Source of the DNA: Palaemon carinicauda
Lineage: Eukaryota; Arthropoda; Malacostraca; Decapoda; Palaemonidae
Assembly: GCF_036898095.1 (NCBI RefSeq)
Contig: NC_090751.1
Coordinates: 45,721,055 to 45,785,054 of the forward strand
Reading direction: 5' to 3'
Length of the DNA: 64,000 nt
Shown one piece after another: positions 13,540 to 27,141 of this stretch. The position numbers and the translations under genes are program-made. Under the pieces are notes generated by a model. The model saw only the letters and a list, made by a program, of their open reading frames with translations, was not told the DNA's origin and searched no databases. Numbering within the stretch: the first letter of the stretch is position 1; every line of letters begins with the position of its first letter.

Positions 13540-14450
13540 TCTCTTGTGTGTTCCCTGGCGTACTGAAATGCATACGTGTACATATAAAAGGTGTGACTGA
13601 TTCCAGACCGTAATTTCTTCGGTAATGGAAGCTTTTAATCGTGGTGTACAAAATGACATAGTAATAGACGATCGTTAGCATCTTTAATGTTAACAATGGT
13701 ACTGAAATTATTTTCAGTTAAAAAAAAAAAAGTTTCGTTAGCTCTTGATTTTTATCACAATCGAGAATTGTGAGAAAATTTAGGATGGTGGAAAAAAAAA
13801 TAAGGAAAATATAAAACCCATAAGATTCAAATGGTTTGGTCTGAAACACATTATATTTAAGTAGTGTAAAAGGAATTGATATATTAGGAACCGTGGAAAA
13901 TGCCATTGCTTGAATTTCTAGTGTTGCATAAATCTTAGTATGAATGCAAATTCCAGGTGATGACTTGTGATTGGTGTTTGTAATTGCTGTGTGTGTACTG
14001 AGTGTTCATAACCGTCATGATGGTGAGCCTAATTAAGAATATTTAATAGGAAGTAAAGGGTTCTAAGACTTGCTGAGAAGTTGCTGGGGGTAAAGAGTGG
14101 TTGAAACGTAAGTAAGGAAGCCATTTGCAGGACACATTAGTATGTACTGTAGCGTGATCCATAAGTATGCCGTGTTGATTTTATGCGACTCGCACTTCTA
14201 CCTACCTGGATACCTACATTCTATGCGCCTCGCTGTCTCCTTGACCCAGGTGTCAGTTGCTATCTGTACACCGTGTAGACAAGTGACACAGCGGGTGAAC
14301 ACTCCTTTTTACGGAGACTATTGATTACTATTTATGGTTTCATTTGCGTCTTGATTGTAACAAAACATATTCTTTGTGTACAGCAAAACACCTGAAAATA
14401 CAGTGAGGTCTTGTATGTTTTGCTTAACCGTTTTCTTTTTCTGTAAGTTA
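13540..14450. other. Intergenic or upstream stretch
   Basis: I see nothing specific. This is the DNA immediately upstream of the unrecognised gene's large exon. No clear TATA box with initiator is seen here, which is compatible with a distal promoter and a spliced 5' UTR. Confidence 0.4.
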
Positions 14451-14453
14451 CAG
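14432..14453 (+). promoter_or_regulatory. Candidate splice acceptor for the 5' UTR
   Basis: A pyrimidine-rich stretch (TTTTCTTTTTCTGTAAG) is followed by TTACAG, whose AG is at 14452-14453. If used, the exon would start at 14454 and include about 236 bases of 5' UTR before the ATG at 14690. This is a motif-level prediction. The alternative is a transcription start somewhere in 14300-14650. Confidence 0.35.
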
Positions 14454-14585
14454 GTTGTACTCTCTCTAGTCTGCGGAGTGTTATAGCGCCGCGGAAGGAG
14501 ACGGTTGGATTTGTTTTTTTATACTATGTTGTTGTGTGTGTTTGTTAAATGAGCATAATAATAACTCCGAAGGTGGCCTGTGAGG

Positions 14586-14618
14586 ATGATGGCGTTGAAT
14601 GGGTCTCGGTGCTCGTAG
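14586..14618 (+). promoter_or_regulatory. Upstream open reading frame 1 (uORF)
   Basis: Two consecutive ATGs (14586 and 14589) open a frame of ten codons ending in TAG at 14616-14618. The second ATG has A at -3 and G at +4, a strong initiation context. It lies within the likely 5' UTR and would be met before the main start codon. Confidence 0.4.
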
Positions 14619-14669
14619 TCCCTTATTAACTGCTGTAGAAGGAGTGGTGGCCGTGCCGCGTTGAGAGCG

Positions 14670-14717
14670 ATGGCCCAGCAAAGGTCGTCATGTCCCATCG
14701 GCGGAGTAGTAGCCTGA
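14670..14717 (+). promoter_or_regulatory. Upstream open reading frame 2, overlapping the main start
   Basis: The ATG at 14670 (G at -3, G at +4) opens a 15-codon frame that passes over the main ATG at 14690 in another frame and stops at TGA 14715-14717. Overlapping uORFs in a good context usually lower translation of the main frame unless bypassed. This is an inference from known scanning behaviour. Confidence 0.4.
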
Positions 14718-16139
14718 CGGGCAGTGCCAAGGTGTGTGACATTCGCACCTCCGCCCAGCAACGGACCGCCAAACCCCCGCCCCTTCTCAAGGCCTCGAGT
14801 CTCGACGTCGGAGGAGAGCATGGCGGCGAGGGTGTGGCCGCTGGTCCCAGCAATTGTGGCGGTGAATATGATGATGGTGGCTCCCGTAGCCGCCTGGCTC
14901 ACTCCTCTGTGTTTACCGCGGCCCGAAATGCCTACTCAGCACTTGAGACAAAGGGAGGGTCGTTTATCAATCGCTTCGACTCTGAACTGGACGAGTTGGA
15001 ACATGGGGCCTTGGTCCAAACGGCGAAGGCGACGGTGCAAAAGGCGGCCATCGTTATCGAGAAGCCGGTAGGACGCATTAAACAGAGTAAATTTGTCGAG
15101 GAAGTGAGTGGAGTGATCGAGGAGATCGAGAAGAATGAAGTGGTGCAGGCCGTCAGTGGCAAGGCCCGCCAGGCCTACATGTACGTTGAACCTATTGGAG
15201 AAAAGATACTGGCCCGGGTAGGGAGCCTCGACGCTGACGAGAAGGATGATAAGGTGCAATTCGTCATACCTCCCTCAAGTAATCGGGCTCCCATTAAATC
15301 TGTAGAAGATTATAAGCCTAGACCTATTTTAAGACCTTATGAGATAGATTTTAGACCCTTCCCTGACGAGCCCAGGTATAGAAATCGAAATCATTATGGT
15401 TCGATTGCACAGGAAGATGTTCCCCGGATACAGGTGTCTGGTGAAGATGGAAGATGCTCCGTCCTGTCTCAAGGTAGTGATAATTTGCTCAAGGTCAAAG
15501 CTCCTGACCAACTCAGTATAGTGTCCGCCACGGATTCTGAGAGACAATATGAGATCGTGCGTCCCCATAAATTTTACCGAACGCCTCCTTGTCCCCCACC
15601 TAAGCCTAGGCATAGACGCTCGTTAGAAGTGAGAATATCGAATAGTGGTGTGAAAACGTCGCTCGTAGACGAAAACTCTGAAACACGTCGGTTGCTAGAA
15701 AACGAGGAGAAGAAAGTTGACTTGAACAGGTCGGTGAGGTTTTCGGATGCTGCCCCAGGGGACTCGAGCACCGCGCCTAAGAAAAGTCCTAATACCGGGG
15801 ACAAGGACCAATTAGGCGTGAGGACAGTAGTGGATGTGAAGGAGAGAAGGCCTGCGCTGAAGGATACCAGAGCGCATGATTCCATTGACAATAGGAACTC
15901 TGTCTTGGATGTCTGTGGTGAGGATGAACCTCTGGTTCCTATAGCCGAGAGCTTTGAAGGATGTAGCATTATTGAAATTCGACAAAAGTTGAGAGAACTT
16001 GATTGCAACGTTGTCGTTATTAACGGCAAGACATTTTATGTGCCTAAATCTGCTGTGAAGGAATCCGAGAAGGAGGTTTATGGTGGTGCCTCGGCCTTCT
16101 TCGAAGCTTCCCAATCCATTGACTGGGCGACTGTCAAAG
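14690..16139 (+). CDS. Large coding exon of an unrecognised protein (first coding exon)
   Basis: The 483 complete codons plus one base are open and markedly richer in GC than the flanks. The start is the first ATG after an in-frame TAG at 14636-14638. The reading frame leaves the exon at AAAG|GTATAT (donor GT at 16140-16141), in phase 1. Residues 1-70 are Ser/Gly-rich and basic, probably disordered. Residues 72-180 are Ala/Val/Glu/Lys-rich and amphipathic (ARNAYSALETKGGSFINRF, EEVSGVIEEIEKNEVVQAVS), likely helical. Residues 200-235 are rich in Arg, Pro and Tyr. A proline-rich TPPCPPPKPRHRR at 298-310 could bind SH3 domains. RSVRF at 347-351 fits the RVxF protein phosphatase 1 docking consensus. 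Residues 425-460 look globular. No signal peptide or membrane segment is seen. I do not recognise the family. An intracellular scaffold or peripheral membrane protein is a guess. Confidence 0.8.
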
Positions 16140-19100
16140 GTATATTATGTTTTACAATTATGTTTCAACCTCAGAAAACTCAATTACTTTTATAGCTTTT
16201 AGCATTGGATAATATGACAGTGTTCAAAGATAAAAAATTACTCTCAAAGATTAAAAAATCAAATTGATAGAACTTTGAATAAAGAAGTATAGGCAGGCCC
16301 AAAGAGTAGAGGTTAGAGCAATAGATGCATGCCAGCCAGATTTCTATACTTTCATGTATTTTTTTTTTTTTTTTCATATCTGACATGGCTTCAGTAACTT
16401 GAATATTGTATTGTAGTCGATATGATTTGAAGTTATTTATTTTTCTTTTCCCCGATAGTCTGCTTACTTTATTCCATTTTAATAAACCTCTGATACTAAC
16501 CTGAAGCCTGCAATGTGTATGTATATATATTAATATTTTGATAAAATAGAAAACATTTTTTCCTAGTTAGATCGGTAATGAAACCCAATATTGAAAGTTA
16601 AAAAGATGCCCCAGCTGCAACTGAAGCATAAGACGACCATTTTATCTTGTTTGTTTTTCCCAAAGAACATTTTATTTCTTTCATAGGAATACTAAATATT
16701 GAACTTTCTCAAAAAAATTCTAGGGAAACGATGTAAAAGAAATGTATTTCAAGACAGTTTTTATTTAGATATGTCTATATATATAACATAATCCATAATA
16801 GAATTCTTCATGTATCCTTATTTGAAACAAGATTTAATCGCTATGACCAGTATCTATAAATTGTATCTTAATGAAAGACGAGATAATACTTACAACGTTG
16901 ACTTGTGAACCAAAATGTCTCTTCTAGTTCTCTTTTCCTCTATCTTATTTTATTGTTCCAACAACCAATATTCAATAACATGGCAGGCAAGGATCTATTT
17001 AGTCAAAGAATTTATTTGTTCCATTATCTGAGGAAAACTTGATGGAAAGGGGTTTTTTTATCATTAATTTTGTCGACAAACTTTCTCTACATGTTTCACA
17101 TATGTATCATTTCGGCTTTTCATATGAAGATAAACATGTAAATCATTCATTTGCATAATGAACATTGTTTCACATAGTCGAACTGATGCAGAACAGAAGG
17201 CATTTTTTAAGTACATACCCTCTCCAGAGCACAAAATGCTCTTAAAGAATGTGGTCTCTTGGAAGTTTTAAAACGAAATGATCATCATTACCATATACCC
17301 TTATTCTACATTAAAATCTATAAAAAAAAAAAAAAAACATGATAAGAGGATTACTAATCCTGTCTCTCTCTCTCTCTACGTTTATACTCTAAAGATGATG
17401 AATATTTGAAGATAATAAATATCTAGGTATACAAGTTAATTGAAGTCCATTCAAATTTTAAAAGTATTCCTAAAGATGAAGGCATTCAGATATAACGAAA
17501 ATATCCATTTGTATGCATAAAATGCTTTTAAAAACGATTTATTATTATTGTCATTGGTATTAGCAATATGATAAACGTTCTCTCCTATTAAACAAACAGA
17601 AGGGACTGGAATTTTCTACAAAACATAACAAAATTAGAATGCCAGAAGGAATAGAATGAACAGGAAGAGATTGGACGGGATAGAAAAACATTAAATTTCC
17701 AATTTCAAATAACAATTAAAGACCAAATATTTGCTTCAAATACACAGATTAATCAGTATATGCATAATCACTTAAAAAAGATAAAAGCAAAGAAGTAGGA
17801 TAGGCTAAAATGTACCTTCATACTAGGGAAACAAAGTGCTTCAAAAGTAGAACAAGTCTCCATAAGCCCGGTGGCTGTTCTATCTAGAAATGATATATAA
17901 TAATTTGTGTAGTTCACCTTAATGCTATTTTATCATTAATAAAATTGTCAAGGATGACAACATGCTACAATGATAATGGTGTTCTTATTCGACGTTTCAC
18001 CTTGAAAGACAATTTTGTTCGGCACAATTGACAAAATATATTTTTTCTAATGTTTAATGTTAACATGTTATAACTACGACGAAAACAAAGAAAGTTTCAG
18101 TAAATATAAAGGAATGCAATAAATATTGAAAGTTTTGGGGGATATGAAGTCAGTAAATGACGAAAGTTTCTATGGACATAAAGGCCATGAATAATGAGTT
18201 TCTATGAATATGAAGGTAATAAATGATAAGGGTTATAAAAATGGTAGAAAGGAAGAGTTCATAGGCAATATAGTTTAATCTTAAACAAGACCAAATATTC
18301 ATAATCATGATTGAGAGACATGTACTTTGGTTCCATATCCAAGACATTTATTGAAGGGAACATTTATACAATTTGCCCCAGAATGAAAAGATAGGTCTTC
18401 CCAAGAAAAGAAAATAAATATATTCCTCCCGGGGGAATAAGAGACTTGTATTGGAGATTCTATCAGAAGCGACTCAAGTTAAGTGAGATTACGTTCATCT
18501 GCATATCTTAAATGGATGTCATATCACACTCAACCCTGGCTGGCCTTCCTATCACTCTGCCTTCCAAAGGCTCTGGATTTAGGCTTCGTGATATTTATGA
18601 TACAATGTTCTTTACGTTTCCTTTTTCTTATTTTTTCTTTTCCTCTCTTATTTTCTGACCGTATACAAAAATAAGTTTTTCTTAAAAGTTATGATGTTGC
18701 GTAGATATGATTATTTTATTTCTTTTTCCTGGTTTTCTTATTTCAAGAGAATGATATATCAAATAGGAGCAGTATTTTTTCACAATTATTTCTATCTATA
18801 TATGTATACACCAAATATGTACACATTATTCTGGTTTTTCTTTTTACCATTATAGGTTGTTTGAAAATTCACATGAAAAACAAGTCAAGTTATTTTCCAT
18901 CTGATTTTCTATTCTTTCTCGACAAGTTTCTTGCATCAGAGAAGAATTTATATGCTCTCTTGTTTTATTGCCGTGACAGAACTTTATTAGAAACTCCTCA
19001 GTGCTGAACAAAACTTTAATATACATAATTCATATACGTTATATTTCCACAAGTCTGACGCACAGTGATCCAATTACGCATATCTCCTTCAAGATTCCGA

Positions 19101-21458
19101 ACTTTACCCTAAGACAAAAGCCAACTTTAATCTCGTCTCTAAGACCTTAGACGGAAATAAAATCGGGACAACGAACGAAAATATAAGGCCTATCTCCTTC
19201 TTTCGTTCGTCCCTCGTCTAGCGTTTCTCTTAAGAAGAAAGAGCTAAAAATATAATCCTAATAATGGTGGTGTGGTTTAGAATTTCCTAAATTTCCCCTA
19301 CGTAATTATTCATTCTGTGATTTTTTTTGGTACCTCGGAAGCCTGGCTGTGCTCAAATTTGTGTCAACTCCGTCTTCCCATTCCGATTTTTCTTCTGTCA
19401 GGTTCTATATTCTTTTTGGTAACGAGAACCTTTTATTACCTCTCTCCCATTTACCCAATATGGGGGCCAGTTGAGGTTAAAACTTAACATTCGAAATGAA
19501 TAAATATCGAATTTCCATGCACCTTACAAGGAACCTTTCCTTTGGTAACAATGATATGAAAAGCATTTAATGGGTCAGAGACTAAATATTTTTTATTTAA
19601 AAGATAGTTCTTTTAAACTGTTCTCGATATTTCACTCATTATATGTGTATTTAAAAATGACAAGTATGAAAAGCCAGGTTTTGATATATATAATCCACAG
19701 AGTATAACTCTGAAAGACCTTGCTCGTTTTCCTTATGGCACAAGGACTTTATCCTGTGGATTTTTTACTTGATATACATAAAACGTTAAAAGTATCTCGG
19801 TTAAACTCCTATTTCGATAGCCATCTACAATGAAGTATATTTGATAAAAAGCAACACTGTTTTTATATTAATCTTTAATAAGGGATCTAAACACAAGCAG
19901 TCATGTTTTAAAGACCATTTGTAGATCACCTCCCACAAAGGCATTTACATAGCCAACATCAGAACAAAGCCACTTGATCATTTACGAAGTTAACATTGCC
20001 AGGAATTTCTCTAAAGAGAAATTTATCGATAGTAAATAGACAATCCACGGACTTTTCTGAAGAGAAGTTTACGGAGAACCAGTGACTGTTTGAAAGTGTT
20101 CCAGTTCTTTGATTTTAGCGTAAATTTCATAAATTCTGTTCATTTCACCAGATGGGCTATAAGTATGTAGATTTAACTTTTATGGAAGAACTTCTTTCAG
20201 AGGATTTATCATACTAACAATTTAGTGTTGGAAATTACCATTCGTGGTTCATTTTCATCCAAAGGATGAACTGTTCGTGCATTGAAGCAAGTGAAAAACT
20301 GTTTTCTGAAATAATAGTCATAATATGGCAATCAAAATACACTTAGAGTCATGTGAAAGAATGATTTCTGAACATTCTTAATTATTTTTACCAAAGGAAC
20401 TCAAGAATATTTCAGAAATAGATTCTTTTTAGGATACATACTAGGATGATACTAAAAATTCTTAGTGGTATCCTATGCTAATAATGACTGACAGTAAAAC
20501 ACTGAAAAGGTCCCAATTGTAAGTCAATACTTCCTATTGATAAAACAAGCTGATGCCTAAGGAAGGAAAATGAATAACCATTCACGAGAATCCTGTTCGC
20601 AGTGTTCGAGAAACATAAAATCTAGCAAGACTGGAGAACCATATTTCAAAAGGATAATATTGGAAAGAAAAGTAGCTTTATAAACCACTTTCTCTTAAAA
20701 GTATTAAGGCTGGCTGATTATGCAGTTCCGATATTTAACTGAACCAATAATTTTCGGTATTTGAAACAAACCATAAAATTCAGCTTTCAGTGGCATGCTA
20801 AATTGAAAGCCATTTAGGTCAGATGAACAGATTAAGTGGCAAGTTACTGAGGCTTCTATTCTGTCTTCGTTTGATCTACCATTTTATTGCACATATTTAT
20901 CACTCACACGTTCTCAAAGAGGACAGGTAAGGTTTTGATTTTTATTAAGCCTCTTGGCAAGATTATAGGCCATGTTTGCTATAAGAAGAATCGAAAGCTG
21001 AGTAAGCCATTCCTAAGATCACATTTATAATCTGGAATGGCAAGAGAACTGGGATTTTCATCCTCTAATAGATTGCTTTACTTCGTCCCCAAATGATCAT
21101 GGCATCCTAAACGACTGCCTCTGAAAAATCAGGGCCAATTTGGACACACCATGTCGTCATTCTCTGTATCAAAAACGTAATGGCTCTACCACCTGGCACC
21201 TTCTGGTAATGGTTGTCAGAACATGGAGAGCCAGATTACTAAAACTATATTCATGAAAGATTATAATCAACTTCGGTTCTTAAACAAACTTGGTTTAGTA
21301 AACTGAATAGTTATGTGATTGATGAATTAGTGATATAAGATTTCAGATATCTAAAATTTCATTCTACACAGTGAATATCAATTATTGTCTGGTATTACTC
21401 TTGTTTTTTCTTTGGCTCCATACTCGAAAGGGATTATTTGGAAAGCTATATGTGTGTA

Positions 21459-21462
21459 AGTG

Positions 21463-21520
<58 letters not shown>
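21459..21520. repeat. (TA)n microsatellite
   Basis: Two TA blocks separated by a TG at about 21489. Confidence 0.95.
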
Positions 21521-21523
<3 letters not shown>

Positions 21524-22270
21524 ATGTGTGTGTATGAACACAGCCACGCTAAAGAATCACGGACCCAAGTGATAAATAGGTAAAAAGTAGAGCCTTTATG
21601 AAATCTAAATAATTGACAAAATACCAAAGATAAGCGTGTAAACCATATATTACAACCATAAACCAGACGAAATATAATAATTAGAATTATATTCTAAACT
21701 TTCCTTGAATGTCATAAGTTACGTAATGAACATAAATAATCAGTTTATGAGAACCCCGATTTAAAATCTGATTTCTGCTTATTAGAATATATGTTAAATC
21801 CTAACATATCTATCATTTTAACGACATTGGCACAAAACACCGTAAATAAGATATATTTCAATCCATACGATGATCAGAATAATTAAAATGTAAAAATACT
21901 GTATCTGTGAGATCCGTTTATCAGTATTATTAATTAATATGAATATTGAATCTTGTAATACATTCAGTAAATGGAAACTAACTCGTTTTCTTGTTGAGAT
22001 TCAATAATCTTTGATTTTCTAATTGTAAGAGTTCTTATGAATTGAATTCACCTGACTTTGAGTAGTCTCTATTCAACGTAAATTTCACTTATGTGACTGT
22101 GATAAAATAATTCACATCTTGAAAGACACAATATTCCTGAAAGGAAAAAATCTATGATATCCTTTATAGATTTGACATTAAAACCCTTACAATATTTCAA
22201 TGTAGTTATCCCACCATAAATTTTGATAAACTCAACTTAAATGAATCCAAGACTACATGTCTATGAAATG

Positions 22271-22272
<2 letters not shown>

Positions 22273-22302
<30 letters not shown>
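22273..22302. repeat. (TA)n microsatellite
   Basis: About 15 uninterrupted TA units. Confidence 0.93.
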
Positions 22303-22306
<4 letters not shown>

Positions 22307-22953
22307 GCATACTGATAAAACTTGATCCATTTCTTATCAGATTTTATTCTTGTTATACAGTTTCATTATTAAGAAACGAATTAACAGCAATAGAAAAGAT
22401 GAGTTTTCTTTTCCTAACTCTTGGAAGTACTTTCCACCCTTCCTAAAAGGCGGCGTTAGAGGTTTATGACTAATATCTCACTGTAATGTACAGAGGCTCA
22501 AGACTTTGGCCATCTTGTCTCAGTCTTATGGGGGTCTTCACTCACGGAAGACGCCTTAAGACAAGAGAGAAAAAAAAGAAAGAGATTTTAAATCCTCCGC
22601 AAAATCTTATCTTATCTTTAGAGATAACGAGAACCGTTTCTCATACTTACTTCCTGTCCCGAAAGGTTTCATAGGTGGGATGTGGTTCCCGTGATTTTTG
22701 TCTTTGCCAGTTGACTTTGTTGTTCTAAGTTCTAACCCATTCACGGGGGATTTTGCAGAATGGTTTGATGTTACCATTTGGGACCGAGAGAGCGAGCTTG
22801 ATTCCGAGGAGGCATTTACGAACGACTTTTCATTTGAAGAGAAATGAAAAGGAGACAATTAACTTTTCGAAAAATGTCCTCTGATATTCTTTTCTCAGGT
22901 TTTTGGCCTTCAAAGACGTCATTTTGCTTTAAGACTGTAATTGAAATGGAAAG

Positions 22954-22954
<1 letters not shown>

Positions 22955-23000
<46 letters not shown>
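22955..23000 (+). repeat. (CT)n microsatellite
   Basis: About 23 CT units on the + strand, inside the large intron. Confidence 0.96.
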
Positions 23001-23006
<6 letters not shown>

Positions 23007-25699
23007 TGATAGAAAAGCTATCATTTCTTTCCATAAGTATTATGGATTGTCATTTTTCCTTCGTGATTAATTAGGCATTTGCCCACATATTTAACAAATA
23101 ATAATTCATATACAGTATAGGGCTTAATCACTTATTTGATACGAACTAAATCGTATCAATATGGTTCTTGGAGATACTGGTCGTTTAGTAGTTTTTGAGG
23201 CTATTGCTTAGAATTTAGAATTATTTGTATGAAGAATCGTAGATGTATTCGGTATAGAATCAAGAATGCTTCGTGATTTTTACTCTTTACTAAAAGTCAG
23301 ATTAATTTATAGACTCGAATGTACAAGAAAAAATTAGTCATAATAATCAAATTAAAACTTTTCTCTTGTTCATACTGGAGGAGGAAATAAAATCTTTCAA
23401 ACTGTTCTCCGAAATTGGAAATAAAAATATTGTTTTTAGGAAAATTAACGAGTAGGGAAAAAAATATTCACACATGAATAAATGTATTGCATATATTTTT
23501 GTTGTCCGTTTTTACCTCTTTTGTATATAAACTGTCACAATTCCTATCGTTATTTTAATGTTAACGATAGAAATAAGGCGAAAAGATAAAATGGTTAAAG
23601 AATAATCCTTTTGCATCAGTTGCAGTTGGGTCTTCGTTTCGTCTTTTCTAAACTGATCCTTACCCATTCAGATTTAGTTAAGTGATTTTTTAAAATCTTT
23701 TCCTCCCATTGGTCTGTATGCATCTGTTTCTATAACAATAGCAATGATTAGAAGTTAAGTTATTGAAGCCTTTTATGTAGACGTGATAGAGAGTTTCCCA
23801 ATGTGCAGATATTCCAGAAAAGGCAAATAGAATGTCAACTTATTCTCAAAACCGTTGAGAATTTTTTTTTTTTTAATTGCCAATTTTTGCTGTTGAACCA
23901 CTTGCCATGTATCGAATAACCATAAATGTATGATGGGGTAATTCGATGATGCAGGCGCTTATGTATTTGTTTCTTTGCTTTGAATTTGTTTTAATTGTTG
24001 AATATGTTGGAAGGAATGGGCTTCATCATGTAGACAATTGAATTGACCACTATCATTTTGTTATATTTAAAAAAAAACTTGAAAGATAAACCTGAAATAA
24101 CATAGTGTACGTTTGTTTAATGACTAGTGTTTTTGTATAGCATATTTTCATAATAAGTGAAATTAAAGCTAAGGTTTGATAAATTGATCATGTCATGGTA
24201 GCAGAATGCTCTATAAAGGTTTATTATTTCATGAAATGAATTTGTTCAGAAACTATCAAGGAAATAAATGGTTTTCATCCATGATATATTTAGGAAGATG
24301 GTTAAAAGAAATAATTTCCTTTTTTATTATTATTTTGGTATTGTTTATGTTTATATATTTACTTTTGCCTTTTATGAAACTTTTCATGGCTGTCTTGATG
24401 CAATGAGCTATTGTTACTTAACCCCTGAATTAAACGAACCTTAAAAACACTTCATAAAAGAAATACTATAATCTACTTTTTCGAAAGGTCTGAGTTCTGT
24501 ACATCTTCGCTCTTCCTTTATTGCCTGCGGAGCGGTCTTGTAATCATTCCAATTGATTCTATCTTAAGGCGTTATTATTAAGATCCTTAGCAGAGTCAAC
24601 AGCAATGTTGGTATGACTATGTACATGTAGTAGATCTCTCAGTCGCAGAATGAATTGTCTCTATATTTTTGTAAGTTATAGGGAAAAATATAAGGACCTT
24701 CATTGTGTTTTACTCGGCTAAGCTTAGTTCTAAATAGTGTAACATAATGAAATCATGGATACATATTTGTGCTTTTCTTAGCATATTCCACCGTAAAATT
24801 AGATTTGCTCATATTTTTATATATATTATCTCAACAGTTATGGTGATATAACCTCTTGTATGTTAACTACAATTCTTAACAAGTTAATGCGCCTTTTAAA
24901 TAAGTAATTTAAGACCTGATATGAATCTATGCACCCAGTTTTTACAACTGCTCATATTATTTCAAGGAGATGTGGAGATCTATAATTTACAATATTTTGC
25001 TCTAAATAAAGATCTTAAACCCTATACCCTTTTTATATAACCCTTATGCATTTAGCAATTTAACGTCTTGCAATTCTACTCATGCAACTCACTCAGTAAA
25101 CCATGTAAGACCTGAAGGTTGCGTTTCCTTTTTTAAATATGCTGTACAGCCTTGTCTGAGTCTGTGACAGATATGTTGATGGCTGAAAAATCTCGTAACT
25201 CCTTAACAACTTGCCATCGGGTTCTTCTTTCTTTTAAAACATATATTCTAATGACGTAAATCTTTACTTTTTCAAAAACTGAAATTCAGACTCCTCTTAG
25301 TCAAAGTCGTTCCTATATCGATTTGCGTGATTTGTCTATGGTTTCTTTTAAATGCAAATTAGCACCAGGTGCATTTGTCATTATATTTAAAACTGCATAT
25401 TTTTTTAAAATGCATATACCTAAAACTGCATATTTTGAACTCCATATTTATGATAAGATTTTATGTTTAGATGGGAAATATTGTGATTTATTATATTTCT
25501 TGAATGCTCAAATTAATCCTGTATTTCCTCAAATGTTCAAATAATCTGATGGATATGGTCATGGGTATATTTTTACAAATTGTATCCATTGATATAGGAA
25601 CAACGACAGCTGAAGGAGTTTACACAAGGCCCTAAATTTTGCACGTTCTTCCAACTTAAAAAGAAAAGGTATCATGGACCACCCTGTAGATGCCTGTGG

Positions 25700-25702
<3 letters not shown>

Positions 25703-25739
<37 letters not shown>

Positions 25740-25752
25740 CCCATAACTATTT

Positions 25753-25783
<31 letters not shown>

Positions 25784-25916
25784 TGTGTGTGTGTTATATA
25801 CATATATATATATATATATATATAGATGTAAATATATATATATATATATATATGTTATATACATATATATGTGTATATATATATGTATATATATATATAT
25901 ATATATATCTACCTGA

Positions 25917-25955
<39 letters not shown>
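25703..25955 (+). repeat. Compound (CT)n-(TA/TATG)n-(CT)n microsatellite
   Basis: CT (25703-25735), several TA blocks with TG and ACA interruptions (25760-25910), then CT again (25919-25955). Both CT blocks read in the same direction. Confidence 0.94.
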
Positions 25956-25957
<2 letters not shown>

Positions 25958-27141
25958 CCATTGCTGTAGTCTTCACCTGACTTATAGATAGCAGTTGTAG
26001 CTTTGTTAGAGCCAGAATTGCTTAATGTTTATAAAATGCATGGCTGGCTGTGTGTCCCCCTGCTTACAATATCAGTGTTGTCGTTTTATTTATTTGATTT
26101 ATGTAACGAACTTTATTGAGTAGTTTTCCGTAGAGGCTTCTGGTTTTCCATTTTGTTGCTCAAGGGTCACCTTTGATTAGAAAGCCATGATTCAAGTTTT
26201 AAAGTTTATAATGTTGATGCTTTTGAGATGTGCGTAATTGTGTGAATGTACATACACGTGTGTGAGTGCGTGTGCGTAACAATATATGTTTTATGTCTAT
26301 AACTTTATGTATGTGTGGATGTGTATATGTATATTTGTATGTATATTTGGTAACTAGAGTAAACTGCAGTTACATACAAAACACTTATTGCTTGATGTTG
26401 TATTTGTCGTAAATGGAGGTTATTGATGTACTGAATGTTTTCAATATTTGTTGAAAGTTAACCTTTTTAACAGTAAATTTATATTATACATTGGAATAAT
26501 TGTAACCCGTATAATAATTCTGATTAACATTTTCCTGGCCACCCCAGACTGTGTTTGCCTTTCCCTGGTGTATTGAGGATGAAGCCTCAAGATGTACTAC
26601 GGTAATCTTACAGATATAAGTGTTTCAGAATGGCTCTAGACATAGTTCTTAATACTTAATCACTAGTCTAGATTTTTTAGGATACTGAGAAGCTCATTTG
26701 AAAGACTAGCAGCTTCCTGTAACACATGACAACTACTTACATATTGAAATTGTATGTCTTAATTTTTTGGTATAGAGTACATAATGTCACTATTACTGAA
26801 CGCTAATAACTAAGATATCTAGTGTTTTATCTTTTCAGTAGGTATTGCTGTCTGTTCCTCTTACTCTTTAGCTCTACATATTTATTGATTATTCTCTCAT
26901 TTTTTTCTAGTTAAAGATATCCTTCTGACCTCTTATCTCAAAAAAAAATCGCAGGCTACACTTACTAGTCTTTGGTTGGTTTTCGTCCTCTTGTTTCCCT
27001 TATTTTCTTACCTCTATTTTTCGTCTGACCTTCTACTAACCTCTGGCTTTCCCTGTTCCTTTCCCCCCAAAAAACCACCCCTCCACCAACCAACCACTCG
27101 CAAAATCTTTGTGTGGGGTTTGTTGGTTTCGGGGGGTTTAG

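Larger units (their letters stand above)
16140..27141 (+). other. 11.0 kb intron between the two coding exons
   Basis: The intron is inferred from a donor at 16140 and a phase-matched acceptor AG at 27140-27141. It is AT-rich. It contains TA arrays (21459-21520, 22273-22302), CT arrays (17361-17378, 22955-23000) and the CT/TA compound at 25703-25955. I see no other coding exon inside it. The slightly richer patch 22430-22860 has open frames on both strands but no motif or splice pair I can support. An inverted pair (GGGACAACGAACGAAA and TTTCGTTCGTCCC) is at about 19167-19214. Confidence 0.6.

Noticed and set aside
14481..16114. Antisense frames under the large exon (up to 151 codons)
   Set aside because: They are shadows of the + strand exon with no starts, splice sites or motifs of their own.
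22607..22858. 83-codon antisense Ser-rich frame inside the intron
   Set aside because: No motif or splice pair supports it, and the + strand is open as well in part. It is left as intron sequence.
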